The notes under the pieces: generated by a model
What the model saw: only the letters and a program-made list of their open reading frames with translations
Told to the model about the DNA's origin: nothing
The model's database searches: none
Shown: positions 26,343 to 35,058 of the stretch, piece after piece
Layout of the letters: each line of letters starts with the position of its first letter
Position numbering within the stretch: the first letter of the stretch is position 1
From: Paenibacillaceae bacterium GAS479
GTDB lineage: Bacteria > Bacillota > Bacilli > Paenibacillales > Paenibacillaceae
NCBI GenBank assembly: GCA_900105225.1
Contig: LT629764.1
Location: forward strand, 1,603,501 to 1,667,500
Length of the DNA stretch: 64,000 bases
Direction of reading: 5' to 3'
Program-made: the position numbers and the translations under genes

Positions 26343-27533
26343 TTAGTTATTCGTAAAATAAAGCGTCTGAGGCCCGGAAGAACCTCCAGTCAAACTGAGC
26401 CGGGACGGGACCGTTTTACCTTTGCGGCCTACTTTGAGCTCTGCAAACTGCCACGCCATCGTATAGTTCAGGAAGCCGGAGTTCAATAGCTTGCCTCCCC
26501 AACCAATCGTATAGTGGCCTGCACCGCCGGATGGATTGAGGTACACGCCAATCGTGCGCTTACTATCGCTCTGGTTATTAATCTGCACAGACAGGTCATA
26601 AATAACGCCGTAGTTGCCGCTGTTCGCCACCGTTGCTCCCGTTAAGGCGTCTCGTCCTTGCTCGTATTCACCCGGCATAAAGTCTGCCCACTGACCGGAC
26701 GGAGAGGATGAAACACGAATCAAGGAGTTGCCGGCGGAGGTGTTGTAAACGAGTGTGCCGGTCCGGTCAAAATTCGGAAAAGTGCCCCGGACATGCTTGT
26801 CGGGTGGAAGAATCGGCTCTACAAGTGGGTCGGACGGTCGTTTAGCCGCATAACCGAGCGTTGTGACGGTCACAGGTGCGCTTCCGCCATACATCGTTTC
26901 CGCTCGCAGCTGCAAGTATGCAGTGAGGGTATCATTCGCGGGCACGGCATGGATTTTCCAGTACGTCTCTCCCGGATGCAGTACAGCTATAGGCCGCTTC
27001 GATCCACGAGACTTCAAGAAAGCGTCCAACGCGTTCTGGCCTGCTACATCAGGATAATAATCGATGCCTGCTCCCGCTCCCTCTAGATACAGCTTCACTT
27101 TGTAACCGCTCGTGTTGGTCACGGCGGTCGCCACGTTCAGCCCCGCACCTGTCAGATTGGCCTGATGGGAAAATACGCGAAAAGAACCGCTGACCGTATC
27201 TCGGTAAAAACCTCCCGTTGTCGTTGGCGACTCGGGTGAGTTGCTCAAAACGAGCGTGCCTCCAGATGGTGTCAGCACTGGCTTGACCATAGCGACGGCC
27301 GGCTTCAGCGTCTCGATCGGAACGACCAGATCCGGCGTTGTCATAGCCGCCGTCTGCAGCCCGGACGCTGCCTCAGACTGCAGCGAAGAGCTCACCGAAC
27401 CGCCCGCAGCAGCTCCTGACGGCGGCGAGCCTCCCCCTTCCAACACCGTATTCGGCGAAGCTGCGACTGTCCCGCCAACTAGCAGCACAGCCGCAATCGC
27501 AGCTGGCACAAGCCTGTTAATCCTTTTGCCCAT
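26343..27533 (-). CDS. Secreted protein of unknown function
   Basis: A 396-residue protein with a clear signal peptide (LVPAAIAAVLLVGGTVAASP). Residues 30-75 are Gly/Ser-rich. The rest looks all-beta, with two similar halves: GGFYRDTVSGSFRVFSHQANLTGAGLNVATAVTN (about 105-140) and GTFPNFDRTGTLVYNTSAGN with VIYDLSVQINNQSDSKRTIG (about 250-330), suggesting a duplicated module. I do not recognise a named family. It follows the FAD oxidoreductase gene by 90 bases without a clear terminator between, so co-transcription is possible. Confidence 0.75.
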   Translation of the reverse strand: MGKRINRLVPAAIAAVLLVGGTVAASPNTVLEGGGSPPSGAAAGGSVSSSLQSEAASGLQTAAMTTPDLVVPIETLKPAVAMVKPVLTPSGGTLVLSNSPESPTTTGGFYRDTVSGSFRVFSHQANLTGAGLNVATAVTNTSGYKVKLYLEGAGAGIDYYPDVAGQNALDAFLKSRGSKRPIAVLHPGETYWKIHAVPANDTLTAYLQLRAETMYGGSAPVTVTTLGYAAKRPSDPLVEPILPPDKHVRGTFPNFDRTGTLVYNTSAGNSLIRVSSSPSGQWADFMPGEYEQGRDALTGATVANSGNYGVIYDLSVQINNQSDSKRTIGVYLNPSGGAGHYTIGWGGKLLNSGFLNYTMAWQFAELKVGRKGKTVPSRLSLTGGSSGPQTLYFTNN

Positions 27534-27623
27534 CCATCATTCCTCCTCATTGGATTCCAATGCAGACCCATCCGCTTGCTTCGCGCCGTTCTTCAGCGCG
27601 TCACGCTGAGCGTCATGCTCCCC

Positions 27624-29345
27624 TCATTTCGGCGCCTCCACCACCTCCTTCGCGATTTCTTCCGACCAATGAAACTCTACCCCGCGCAACGTCAGCAGCT
27701 CTTGGAAACCTGCCCGCAGATCAGCGTCGCCGTGGACTTCGCGGGGCAGTCTTGCCGTCCGGAGGCAATAAGCGGCCAGCATGCCCGCAGCCTCCCCGAT
27801 ATTCCACTCCGTCGGATGCAGCCGGTAGCAGCCGTTGGAAATCTGGGTTGTTCCGATATTTTTGCAGGCGGGCAGAAGGTTGTTCATGCGAATTGGAATC
27901 AACGACCCAAGCGGGATTTCGTAGGGATAACTTGGAATGTAAAAGCTCCTATAAGTCACCGTAGTATGATGCAAATCCAAATGGTAGTTGCCCACACCGA
28001 CGCTATCCTCGTAGCGCTTAATCCCGGCTTCACCGCGCAGCTCCTTGCTTACATCCGCCTCCGTAATCGTCTGCAGCGCGCAAATGCGCCTCGATTCGCG
28101 AATATACACCGACTTGGCAAGACCGTCCCCCGTACCAAGCACATCGCCGCGCAGCCGCACACCGGGATAACCTTTGCCGCCGTCAAGTCGAGGCGCTTCG
28201 GTTTGCAGCCAATACACCGTCGACAGCGTCAGCTGACGGGCCGCATAGAGCCTGTCTCGACGCACATGTTCAGGAACGTCCATAATGCTTCCGAGATAGT
28301 AGTCATTTTGCGCCCAGTTGAGCAGCGACAGCTCGCCCTCATACAAGGGCACGGCCAGATGCCGGGGATCAAGGATGCGTCGGTAATCCCACAGCGAAGT
28401 AACGCCTTGTTTGTTCGGGAGAAGGGTGAACTCTTTCTTTTTGGTAGTGTCATTGGCATCGGTAGCGAACCAGCTCAGCAGCGGATAAGGGGAAAAAGGC
28501 GGCACAAGACGGCTCCAATATTCATACATTTCCGGAGGCCGCGATGGGATAAAGTTACCCTCTGGCAAGTATTCCATTGCAGCGACATGCGTAAACGCCT
28601 GCACATCCTCGGGAATTCCCTCCTCGGGAGCATGAGGCTCTCCCGTCTCGCTTCGGGACTCCGCTCCGATTCGGTACTCTGTGCCGGTCATCGGCAGCAG
28701 ATCTCCAGTTTCCGTGGCGTCCAGCACATAGGGAGCGTAAAGCTGAAACAGACGGCCATTCCGGCTGGACACCGTCACCGAGCGAACATCATCGCCGACT
28801 GTTTCCGCAGAAACGGGGACCGTCTCTAACAGCAGGCGCAGCCGCCCGCTGTTTACATAAGGCGAGAGCATCGCCTGCAGCACTGCCAGCGCAACGCGCG
28901 GCTCATGAGCGAGGCGGCTGACCCAGCCGTTGCCGGGATTGAGCAGCGTATTGCCCTGCGCTTGCGGCGTGAGCGGATAGTTTTCCTTGTAGTACGAGCG
29001 AATGCGCTCTCGCAGTTCGCGAAAAGAAGCGGTGCAGCCGCTCGACTCAATCCAGCGATGCTCATCCGGCGGCACCGCTTGCGAGGTAAGCTGACCGCCG
29101 ATCCAATCGGTTTCCTCCGTCATGATGACGTTCAGCCCTTCGCGCGCCGCAGCCAGCGCTGCAGCTGTGCCGCCCAGCCCGCCGCCGATGATGACGACAT
29201 CGGCCTCTAGTTGAGTTGCCGAACCGGACGCCGGACGGTCGTCGGGCTGGGTTACCGAACCGGACGTCGGACGACCTTCGGGCTGGGTTGCCGACTGGAT
29301 CAGTTGCGACGAAGCTTCTAATTCTTCTTTTCGAATCTCGTTCAT
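27624..29345 (-). CDS. FAD-dependent oxidoreductase (FAD_oxidored/GlcD-type, PF12831-like)
   Basis: A 573-residue protein. The FAD-binding motif ADVVIIGGGLGGTAAALAAAREGLNV sits at residues 48-73, followed by TEETDWIGGQLTSQAVPPDEH, typical of this family, and VLDATETGDLLP near 215. The extra N-terminus (residues 15-47) consists of a 12-residue tandem repeat (TQPEGRPTSGSV, TQPDDRPASGSA) encoded by a 36-bp DNA repeat. The start overlaps the ROK kinase stop (ATGA). No signal peptide is seen. Its operon suggests oxidation of an amino sugar or its derivative (inference). Confidence 0.88.
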   Translation of the reverse strand: MNEIRKEELEASSQLIQSATQPEGRPTSGSVTQPDDRPASGSATQLEADVVIIGGGLGGTAAALAAAREGLNVIMTEETDWIGGQLTSQAVPPDEHRWIESSGCTASFRELRERIRSYYKENYPLTPQAQGNTLLNPGNGWVSRLAHEPRVALAVLQAMLSPYVNSGRLRLLLETVPVSAETVGDDVRSVTVSSRNGRLFQLYAPYVLDATETGDLLPMTGTEYRIGAESRSETGEPHAPEEGIPEDVQAFTHVAAMEYLPEGNFIPSRPPEMYEYWSRLVPPFSPYPLLSWFATDANDTTKKKEFTLLPNKQGVTSLWDYRRILDPRHLAVPLYEGELSLLNWAQNDYYLGSIMDVPEHVRRDRLYAARQLTLSTVYWLQTEAPRLDGGKGYPGVRLRGDVLGTGDGLAKSVYIRESRRICALQTITEADVSKELRGEAGIKRYEDSVGVGNYHLDLHHTTVTYRSFYIPSYPYEIPLGSLIPIRMNNLLPACKNIGTTQISNGCYRLHPTEWNIGEAAGMLAAYCLRTARLPREVHGDADLRAGFQELLTLRGVEFHWSEEIAKEVVEAPK

Positions 29346-30286
29346 GCTGTCTCCTCCTCCTCCTGGTTGGCAGAAATTCTATGCAGCAAATCCGCTGCCA
29401 TCATAGCAGCGCCTATGCAGCCGGCGTTGTTGCCAAGAAGCGCTTTCATAATTGGAAATGCTGCTGCCCCTTCAGCCGAGAGCGCCTCCTCCAGCAATGG
29501 ACGCCATACCTCCAGCGAGTCCGCTGCCCCGCCACCGAGCAGGATTGCCTCCGGGTCAAGGCCGACCCTGAGGTTGGCAGCGAACAAAGCGAGCCATCCA
29601 GCATACTCCCGCAGCACCTGAACAGCCTTTGAGTCTCCGCTGCGCAGGCATTCCATCAGCTCAGCCGGGGACAAACCCGCACGATCCATCGCCTGAGACG
29701 CTGTCCGCATCAGAGCTGTGCCGGAGAGATATTGCTCCGCGCAGCCCCTGCGCCCGCAATTGCACGGAAGGCCGCCTGGCACGAGTACGCTATGTCCCCA
29801 CTCGCCGCCACTCCAGCCGGCGCCTCTCAGCATGCGGCCTTCCGCCATATTAGCTCCGCCGACTCCGGTGCCAAGCGTCAATAAGACGGCGCTTCGTAAA
29901 CCGCGACCTGCACCGAGTCGGCATTCACCGAGCAGCGCGGCATTGGCATCGTTATCAGCACAGCTCGGCAGACCGAAGCGTAGACCTGCCCATTCGGCAA
30001 GCCGCAGTCCCGTCCAGCCGGGCAAATTGTCCGTGGCATAAACGACCTCTCCTGAGTCGGCGTTAATACGTCCGGCGCTGGCAAGTCCTATTGCCCCGGC
30101 TGAAGGGCAGCATTCCAGGAGCTCACTTATGAGCTCCTCCACGGAGGCTAGCACCGCCTCCCTGCCGCGGGACGCTTCCGTTGGCACGGTCGCTTTTGCC
30201 CAAATATAACCATCCTCATCCAGTACGATGCCCTTAATGCCCGTCCCACCAACGTCCACTCCAATTGTCGGCCCTACCGATTGCAT
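29342..30286 (-). CDS. ROK-family sugar kinase (ManNAc kinase-like)
   Basis: A 314-residue ROK protein. The ATP motif IGVDVGGTGIKGIVLDEDG is at the N-terminus; the ROK signature with zinc ligands is GEWGHSVLVPGGLPCNCGRRGCAEQYLSG near residue 180. DNDANAALLGE includes the catalytic Asp. With NanE beside it, phosphorylation of N-acetylmannosamine is the likely role (inference); glucose kinase activity cannot be ruled out. ATG 30286 is chosen because AAGGGAGAG precedes it; a GTG at 30310 would add eight residues. Confidence 0.9.
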   Translation of the reverse strand: MQSVGPTIGVDVGGTGIKGIVLDEDGYIWAKATVPTEASRGREAVLASVEELISELLECCPSAGAIGLASAGRINADSGEVVYATDNLPGWTGLRLAEWAGLRFGLPSCADNDANAALLGECRLGAGRGLRSAVLLTLGTGVGGANMAEGRMLRGAGWSGGEWGHSVLVPGGLPCNCGRRGCAEQYLSGTALMRTASQAMDRAGLSPAELMECLRSGDSKAVQVLREYAGWLALFAANLRVGLDPEAILLGGGAADSLEVWRPLLEEALSAEGAAAFPIMKALLGNNAGCIGAAMMAADLLHRISANQEEEETA

Positions 30287-30422
30287 CGCCACTCTCCCTT
30301 CCACTCGCACCCGTTCCTTGTTCCTACATCGAGCGTCACAGCTCTCTTCTCACCTTCACCGTTCGCACATCATGCGCACTGTTCTTGCCGTATCCACTTG
30401 CTTAATAAGCTCGCCGTCCCAC

Positions 30423-31262
30423 TCAATAAATCCGTTCAATAACCGCTTTGGCGGTACGCTCCCGCATCTCCCGCGTGTTGGGAAGATCATGGCGCGCCAG
30501 CCCTTCGCAAATAAGATCGATGACGAGCAGCTGCGACATTTTCGCCCCGATTGATCCGCCTTCGAGCGGCGACTCTTTGCCTGCGGTCAGCAGCACCAGA
30601 TCAGCGACCGATGTAATCGGCGACTTGGCGTAATTCGTTAGCGCGATCACATAGGCACCTTGCTGACGCGCCTTGGTCAGCAGATCGACCGTATCCAGCG
30701 TGCTGCCGCTCAAGCTGATGCCCACTGCTACATCACCCGGTCCCATCGTAACGGCCATCATCGCTTGGATATGTGCATCTGTAATTGCTTCCGCTCGGCG
30801 TCCGATGCGGAGCATGCGGTTTTTGGCGTCCAGTGCGGTGAGGCCCGACGTGCCCACTCCGAAAAACTGCAAATAAGGCGCTTCATGAATTCGCCGCACG
30901 GCTTCATCAAGCTTGGAACGATCGATCAGGCTCATCGTGTCCGACAATATAGAGGTCAACTCACGGTACACTAGTGCCGGGTAGTCGCCGTCATCTTCCG
31001 CACCCTCGGCATCCTTTCCGCCCGCCTGGCGTCGCGGACTATAATCCTGGGCAAGCGCCAGCTTGAAGTCCTGGTATCCTTTGAAGCCGATGGCCCGGCA
31101 AAAACGCATCACCGTCGTCTCCCCGACGCCTGACAAATCCGCAAGCTCCGTCACGGAGCGATACATGATATCCTCCGAAGCGTTGAGCATATAGTCGGCG
31201 ACCTTCTGTTCCGACTTCGTGAGCGAGGGGTAGTACGAGCTAACCTTTAGCTTTAAATCCAT
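30423..31262 (-). CDS. RpiR/MurR-family transcriptional regulator
   Basis: About 279 residues. The N-terminal RpiR helix-turn-helix (YYPSLTKSEQKVADYML, SVTELADLSGVGETTVMRFCRAIGFKGYQDFK) is followed by a SIS sugar-phosphate-binding domain (GVGTSGLTALDAKNRMLRIG, VGISLSGSTLDTVDLLTKA). Such regulators sense amino-sugar phosphates. The start at 31262 uses AAGGAGA upstream and leaves a 23-base overlap with nanE; a start at 31307 is less likely. It probably controls this cluster. Confidence 0.92.
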   Translation of the reverse strand: MDLKLKVSSYYPSLTKSEQKVADYMLNASEDIMYRSVTELADLSGVGETTVMRFCRAIGFKGYQDFKLALAQDYSPRRQAGGKDAEGAEDDGDYPALVYRELTSILSDTMSLIDRSKLDEAVRRIHEAPYLQFFGVGTSGLTALDAKNRMLRIGRRAEAITDAHIQAMMAVTMGPGDVAVGISLSGSTLDTVDLLTKARQQGAYVIALTNYAKSPITSVADLVLLTAGKESPLEGGSIGAKMSQLLVIDLICEGLARHDLPNTREMRERTAKAVIERIY

Positions 31263-31950
31263 CCCTTTGCCATCTCCTTCCCGCCGCAGCAGCAAAACGT
31301 TCCGCAATCAGCTGAGGCCGCGTAATCGCTGATCCGACTACGACCGCATGAGCGCCAAGCTGCAGCAGAGCCGCAACCTGCTCCGGCTGGCTGACTCGCC
31401 CTTCCGCAAACACCGGAATATGCAGTCGCTCAGCGGCCTGCTCCACCAGTTCATAGTCGGGTCCAGTCCGACTGACCGAATAAGGTGTATACCCCGACAA
31501 TGTCGTGGAAACACAGTCAGCACCGAGCCGCTCTGCTTGCTGGGCCTCTTCCAACGTGGACACATCGGCCATGGCGGGAACGCCTCGGCTGTGCATGCGC
31601 TGAATCAGTTCCTCAGTGGTACAGCCGTTCGGCCGCTTGCGCAGCGTCGCGTCAAAGGCGATCATATCCGCCCCCGCATCTAGCAGTTCATCTACTTCCC
31701 GAAACGTAGGCGTGATATAAATCGGAAAGCCGGGATAATCCCTTTTTACGATTCCGATTACAGGCAGTCCAGTCTGCGCCTTGATGCTACGCACATCGTC
31801 TGCTCCGTTCGCCCGAATCGCCGCAGCTCCGCCTTGCTCCGCCGCAAGTGCCATGCGCGCCATTATGCCCGCTCCATGCAAAGGCTCATTCGGCAGCGCC
31901 TGACAGGAGACGATTAGCCCCCCTTGCATCTTCTCCCAAATCGTAGCCAT
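31240..31950 (-). CDS. nanE: N-acetylmannosamine-6-phosphate 2-epimerase
   Basis: About 236 residues. The TIM-barrel pattern matches NanE: GGLIVSCQALPNEPLHG at the start, AAAIRANGADDVRSIKAQTGLPVIGIVKRDYPG, ADMIAFDATLRKRPNG and VFAEGRVSQPEQVAALLQLGAHAVVVGSAITRP. It converts ManNAc-6-P to GlcNAc-6-P. ATG 31950 has AGGAG at 8 bases; the frame is open further upstream to 32097, but those residues do not look conserved. No NanA lyase is visible, so the source of ManNAc is not sialic acid cleavage encoded here. Confidence 0.94.
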   Translation of the reverse strand: MATIWEKMQGGLIVSCQALPNEPLHGAGIMARMALAAEQGGAAAIRANGADDVRSIKAQTGLPVIGIVKRDYPGFPIYITPTFREVDELLDAGADMIAFDATLRKRPNGCTTEELIQRMHSRGVPAMADVSTLEEAQQAERLGADCVSTTLSGYTPYSVSRTGPDYELVEQAAERLHIPVFAEGRVSQPEQVAALLQLGAHAVVVGSAITRPQLIAERFAAAAGRRWQRDGFKAKG

Positions 31951-32032
31951 GGGTTCAACTCCTGTCTTTCCTGTTGTCGGCCGCATCCGCATTGAAGCAG
32001 CCTTCATTTCCAGCTTCCGTTGAATGTCCAAC

Positions 32033-33625
32033 TTACGTATTTTCTTGTCTGAATCGGTCTGTCCGTTCACCCTGCTCGGCCCTCTTGTCCAGTACACACT
32101 GAACCTTCAGCCCCACCTCGAACATCCTGCTCCATGGCATCCAGCAATCTTCAACAACGATGTTTATGCCCGAGCCAGCGGTCTTTTCCATCAAGAAATG
32201 CTCCATCGCTTCCCGCACCATACCAGCAGCCCGGCCTCTTTGACCATCCACTGAAAAATAGTCCATGCCAAGCGTCTTCACCGGGCCGTCAGCAAGTCTG
32301 CGCCGGATCGCGGAGCAATAGCCATAGTCTTCTGCAATGCGCAAGCCGAGAAAGTCCAGCTGCCCCTTCGTTTGGCCAAACTGCCCGTAAATCATCAGTT
32401 GCGCAATCGTAGTGCCAATCGTGTTTCCGCTCGTGTTCCAGCCGGCCAGTCCGGCGAGCTTTGATAACATGTCTTTGCGGCGCAGTAGCTCCAGCAATTG
32501 CAGGTCTCCGCCATTTGCAAAAGCGACATCCGCCAGCGCCACTGGCTTGTCGAGCCGCTCCAAGGCGTATCTTCCATACTCCACTAACTCCTGTATGTTT
32601 CGCTGCACATCATAATCGGCATTGGGCTGCAATTGGCCGTTTGCCTCCCCCATTCGCCCTCCGGGAGAGTTCACGAGCAGGATGAGGTCAGCGTCGGACG
32701 CGCTATCTGCTAGAAGGCCTCCGGCTGCCAGCAGCTGGGATTTTACACTCTCACCAAGCATCCGATCTTCATAAAGCGGTATCACCTGTGGTCCAAACAC
32801 ACTAGAATATCTTGCATATACAAGCGGCTTTATGCCGCGACGTTCGTTCAGCAGTCGCGCCAGAAGTGTACAGCCCGCCTCATCTGCACCGGGATACATA
32901 AGCGTCTGGAACTCAGCGCCCAATTCCCGGATTCTTTGGCGGATTACCTGCTGATCCAGCGCAGTCCAACCATAGGGAGCAGCATCGTCCTGAGGCAGCG
33001 CTAAAAAGTCGAGTGTGCCATCAGCGGCCAGCTCCAGCGACGCACGATTCGCCGCAGCGTTGACGGCGCGCCGCTCCAAGTAGTCATCTCGGATATCCTC
33101 CGGCAGCTCCATACGGATGTGAGCCAGCTCATGCAGCTCTTCCGTAATGGCGAGGCCAAGCTGTTCTCGATGACTAAGCCAGCCCAGCCGAAACAATTCC
33201 CTGCCCCAGTCAGCATAGTAGCTCGGCTCTTCGTCAGCGCTGGAATACTGCGGACATCTCATAATGAGATGGAAGGCGTACAGCTTCAGATGCGGGTTGT
33301 TTCTCCGCATATTGCGCAGCCTTTCCAGCGGCGCTGCTGCTTCATGTTCTCCGAGCCGATGAAGCCGGGACGGGACGATGCCGCCATAGAGCAGCGTGTC
33401 GATGGACACGATAGCTCCTTCCGCATCTGCCGCCTCTTGCTCCAGCCAGTCGGCCAGCTCTCTTATGCGGCCTGGCCTTTTTTTGTCCCCCATCCACTCC
33501 CGCGGCGGCCGGACCAGCTCAAGATCGGTATCCTGGGCTAGCAGCCACGGAAAGTCATAGTTGCACGGCCGTTCGTCTAACGGCAGATAAACCACTTTGG
33601 CTCGTGATCGCTTCGGCTTGCTCAT
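32033..33625 (-). CDS. DUF4127-family protein
   Basis: A 530-residue cytoplasmic protein. The N-terminal signature VVYLPLDERPCNYDFPWLLA and the central VVSIDTLLYGGIVPSRLH and VLADVAFANGGD-like stretches fit the DUF4127 family, which has no known activity. No signal peptide is visible. The ATG has AAAGGAGA at a normal distance. It is the first gene of the DUF4127-nanE-rpiR-ROK-FAD group, behind a 536-base upstream region with tandem dyads. The context suggests an amino-sugar or glycan-processing role (inference). Confidence 0.85.
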   Translation of the reverse strand: MSKPKRSRAKVVYLPLDERPCNYDFPWLLAQDTDLELVRPPREWMGDKKRPGRIRELADWLEQEAADAEGAIVSIDTLLYGGIVPSRLHRLGEHEAAAPLERLRNMRRNNPHLKLYAFHLIMRCPQYSSADEEPSYYADWGRELFRLGWLSHREQLGLAITEELHELAHIRMELPEDIRDDYLERRAVNAAANRASLELAADGTLDFLALPQDDAAPYGWTALDQQVIRQRIRELGAEFQTLMYPGADEAGCTLLARLLNERRGIKPLVYARYSSVFGPQVIPLYEDRMLGESVKSQLLAAGGLLADSASDADLILLVNSPGGRMGEANGQLQPNADYDVQRNIQELVEYGRYALERLDKPVALADVAFANGGDLQLLELLRRKDMLSKLAGLAGWNTSGNTIGTTIAQLMIYGQFGQTKGQLDFLGLRIAEDYGYCSAIRRRLADGPVKTLGMDYFSVDGQRGRAAGMVREAMEHFLMEKTAGSGINIVVEDCWMPWSRMFEVGLKVQCVLDKRAEQGERTDRFRQENT

Positions 33626-33900
33626 GGTACTCTCCTTTCCGGCGTCGATGGAAATTTGACAGCAAAACTCGCTGCGCGAACCAATCCTTCTTCCGATCGC
33701 TCTTGTAGTTCGATTCCTTGATTCCTATCCCTTATAAGGGGGGAATCCGCCTACAAATGCGAACGCGCTGCTTATCCTACTAGAATGGATACCTTATCGG
33801 TATTCTTCTCGTAGTTCCATCGCATACGTATCCCTCCAAGTGGACGGATGTCGTATTGCTTGCCCAGAAGGCCGGTTCGCTCCGCTTCCTCGCTTGTTTT

Positions 33901-34140
33901 TACTTGCTTCGCTTAAAACCAGCCTCGCCGCTGCCAACCAAGTAGTCGAAGTTACTTGCTTCGCGCCCAATCAGCCTCACCACAGCAACCAAGTAGCCAA
34001 ACTTACTTACTCCGCTCCAAATCAGCCTCGTCGCTGCAACCAAGTAGCCAAACTTACTTGCTTCGCTCCAAATCAGCCCCATCGCTGCAACCAAGTAGCA
34101 AATGTTACTTGATCCACTCCAAACTAGCCAAAGTTACTTG
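33901..34140. repeat. 51-bp tandem repeat with regularly spaced inverted-repeat boxes
   Basis: Four boxes of CAAGTA-N8-TACTTG start at 33939, 33990, 34041 and 34092, exactly 51 bases apart; the second ends TACTTA. Half-boxes flank the array at 33901 and 34135. The spacer (CTTCGCTCCAAATCAGCC and so on) is also repeated. The array is upstream of the DUF4127 operon and downstream of the ABC operon. The remaining sequence, 33626-33900, holds only a CCCTTATAAGGG palindrome (33729-33740). Confidence 0.85.
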
Positions 34141-34161
34141 ATTCGCGAGAAGCGAATCCCC

Positions 34162-35058
34162 TCACCCTTTTACCGCGCCGGAAATGCCCTCCATGTAATA
34201 GCGCTGAGTGAGTAGAAACACGATAATAATCGGCAGAACCGATAAAATCGTACCGGCAGCGATCCAGCCGAAATTGTACGAGAACTGACCGTTCAAATAC
34301 GTGAGCGCCGAAGCGAGCGGATACTTTGCAGGGTCGTTCAGCACAACGATCGGCCAAAGGAAGCTGTTCCAATAGGACATGAACTCCAGCAGCGCGATAA
34401 CCGCAATGCCCGGACGAACCATCGGCACCATCAGCTGCCACCAAATTCGAAACTCGGAGGCGCCGTCGACTTTGCCGGAGTCGCGAATATCATCGGGAAT
34501 GCCCATAAACGTCTGCCGCATCAGAAAAATATTGAACACCGACACAGCCGAAGGCAGTACGATTCCGACAAAAGAGTCGAGCAGATTGAACCAACTAATC
34601 GTCAAGTAGTGAACAACAAGCGCTGTCGAAGACGGGATAATCATCGTCGAAACGAGAATAGTGAAAACGAGCGAGCGGCCTTTGAAGCGCATTTTGGCCA
34701 ATGGATATGCAGTCGACAGCGAAAGCACGATATTCAGCACAAGCCCCAATCCGGTAATGATTAGCGTGTTGCCGATAAACTTTGGAAAGTCGATGAAGCT
34801 CCATACCTGCACATAGTTGTCGAACTTGATGAACGTTGGAAAAATAGCCGGAGGAAACGAAAACACATTGGTGCCCGGCATGAGCGAAACGCTCAGCAGC
34901 CAGAGAAACGGTCCCATCATGAACAGGGCGAGCAGCAGGAGCATGATATATCCAGCCGCCAAAATCAGAATCCGTTTCAGCGTGCTTCGGCGGATGCCCG
35001 CCATGCGACCAGGCTGTCCGGACAGCTTTTTTTTCATAGAGAGATTGGGATTCATCAT
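34162..35058 (-). CDS. Carbohydrate ABC transporter permease (MalG-type)
   Basis: A 298-residue permease with six hydrophobic segments and the EAA motif DDIRDSGKVDGASEFRIWWQLMVPMVRPGIAV near residue 195. It ends in MEGISGAVKG, a common ending for CUT1 permeases. It pairs with the permease encoded just before it; their stop and start overlap by one base (TGATG). The ATPase is not encoded here, so a shared MsmK-like ATPase is likely (inference). Confidence 0.93.
   Translation of the reverse strand: MMNPNLSMKKKLSGQPGRMAGIRRSTLKRILILAAGYIMLLLLALFMMGPFLWLLSVSLMPGTNVFSFPPAIFPTFIKFDNYVQVWSFIDFPKFIGNTLIITGLGLVLNIVLSLSTAYPLAKMRFKGRSLVFTILVSTMIIPSSTALVVHYLTISWFNLLDSFVGIVLPSAVSVFNIFLMRQTFMGIPDDIRDSGKVDGASEFRIWWQLMVPMVRPGIAVIALLEFMSYWNSFLWPIVVLNDPAKYPLASALTYLNGQFSYNFGWIAAGTILSVLPIIIVFLLTQRYYMEGISGAVKG

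Noticed and set aside
27576-28829. 417-codon plus-strand open frame opposite the FAD oxidoreductase
   Set aside because: Antisense to a recognised enzyme over its whole length, with no protein-family features.
33840-34112. 90-codon plus-strand frame made of a 17-residue repeat
   Set aside because: The repeat is open on both strands, so the frame follows from the 51-bp repeat length; there is no convincing start site.
33901-34140. CRISPR array
   Set aside because: Spacers are themselves repeated and there are no cas genes; the structure is a plain tandem repeat.
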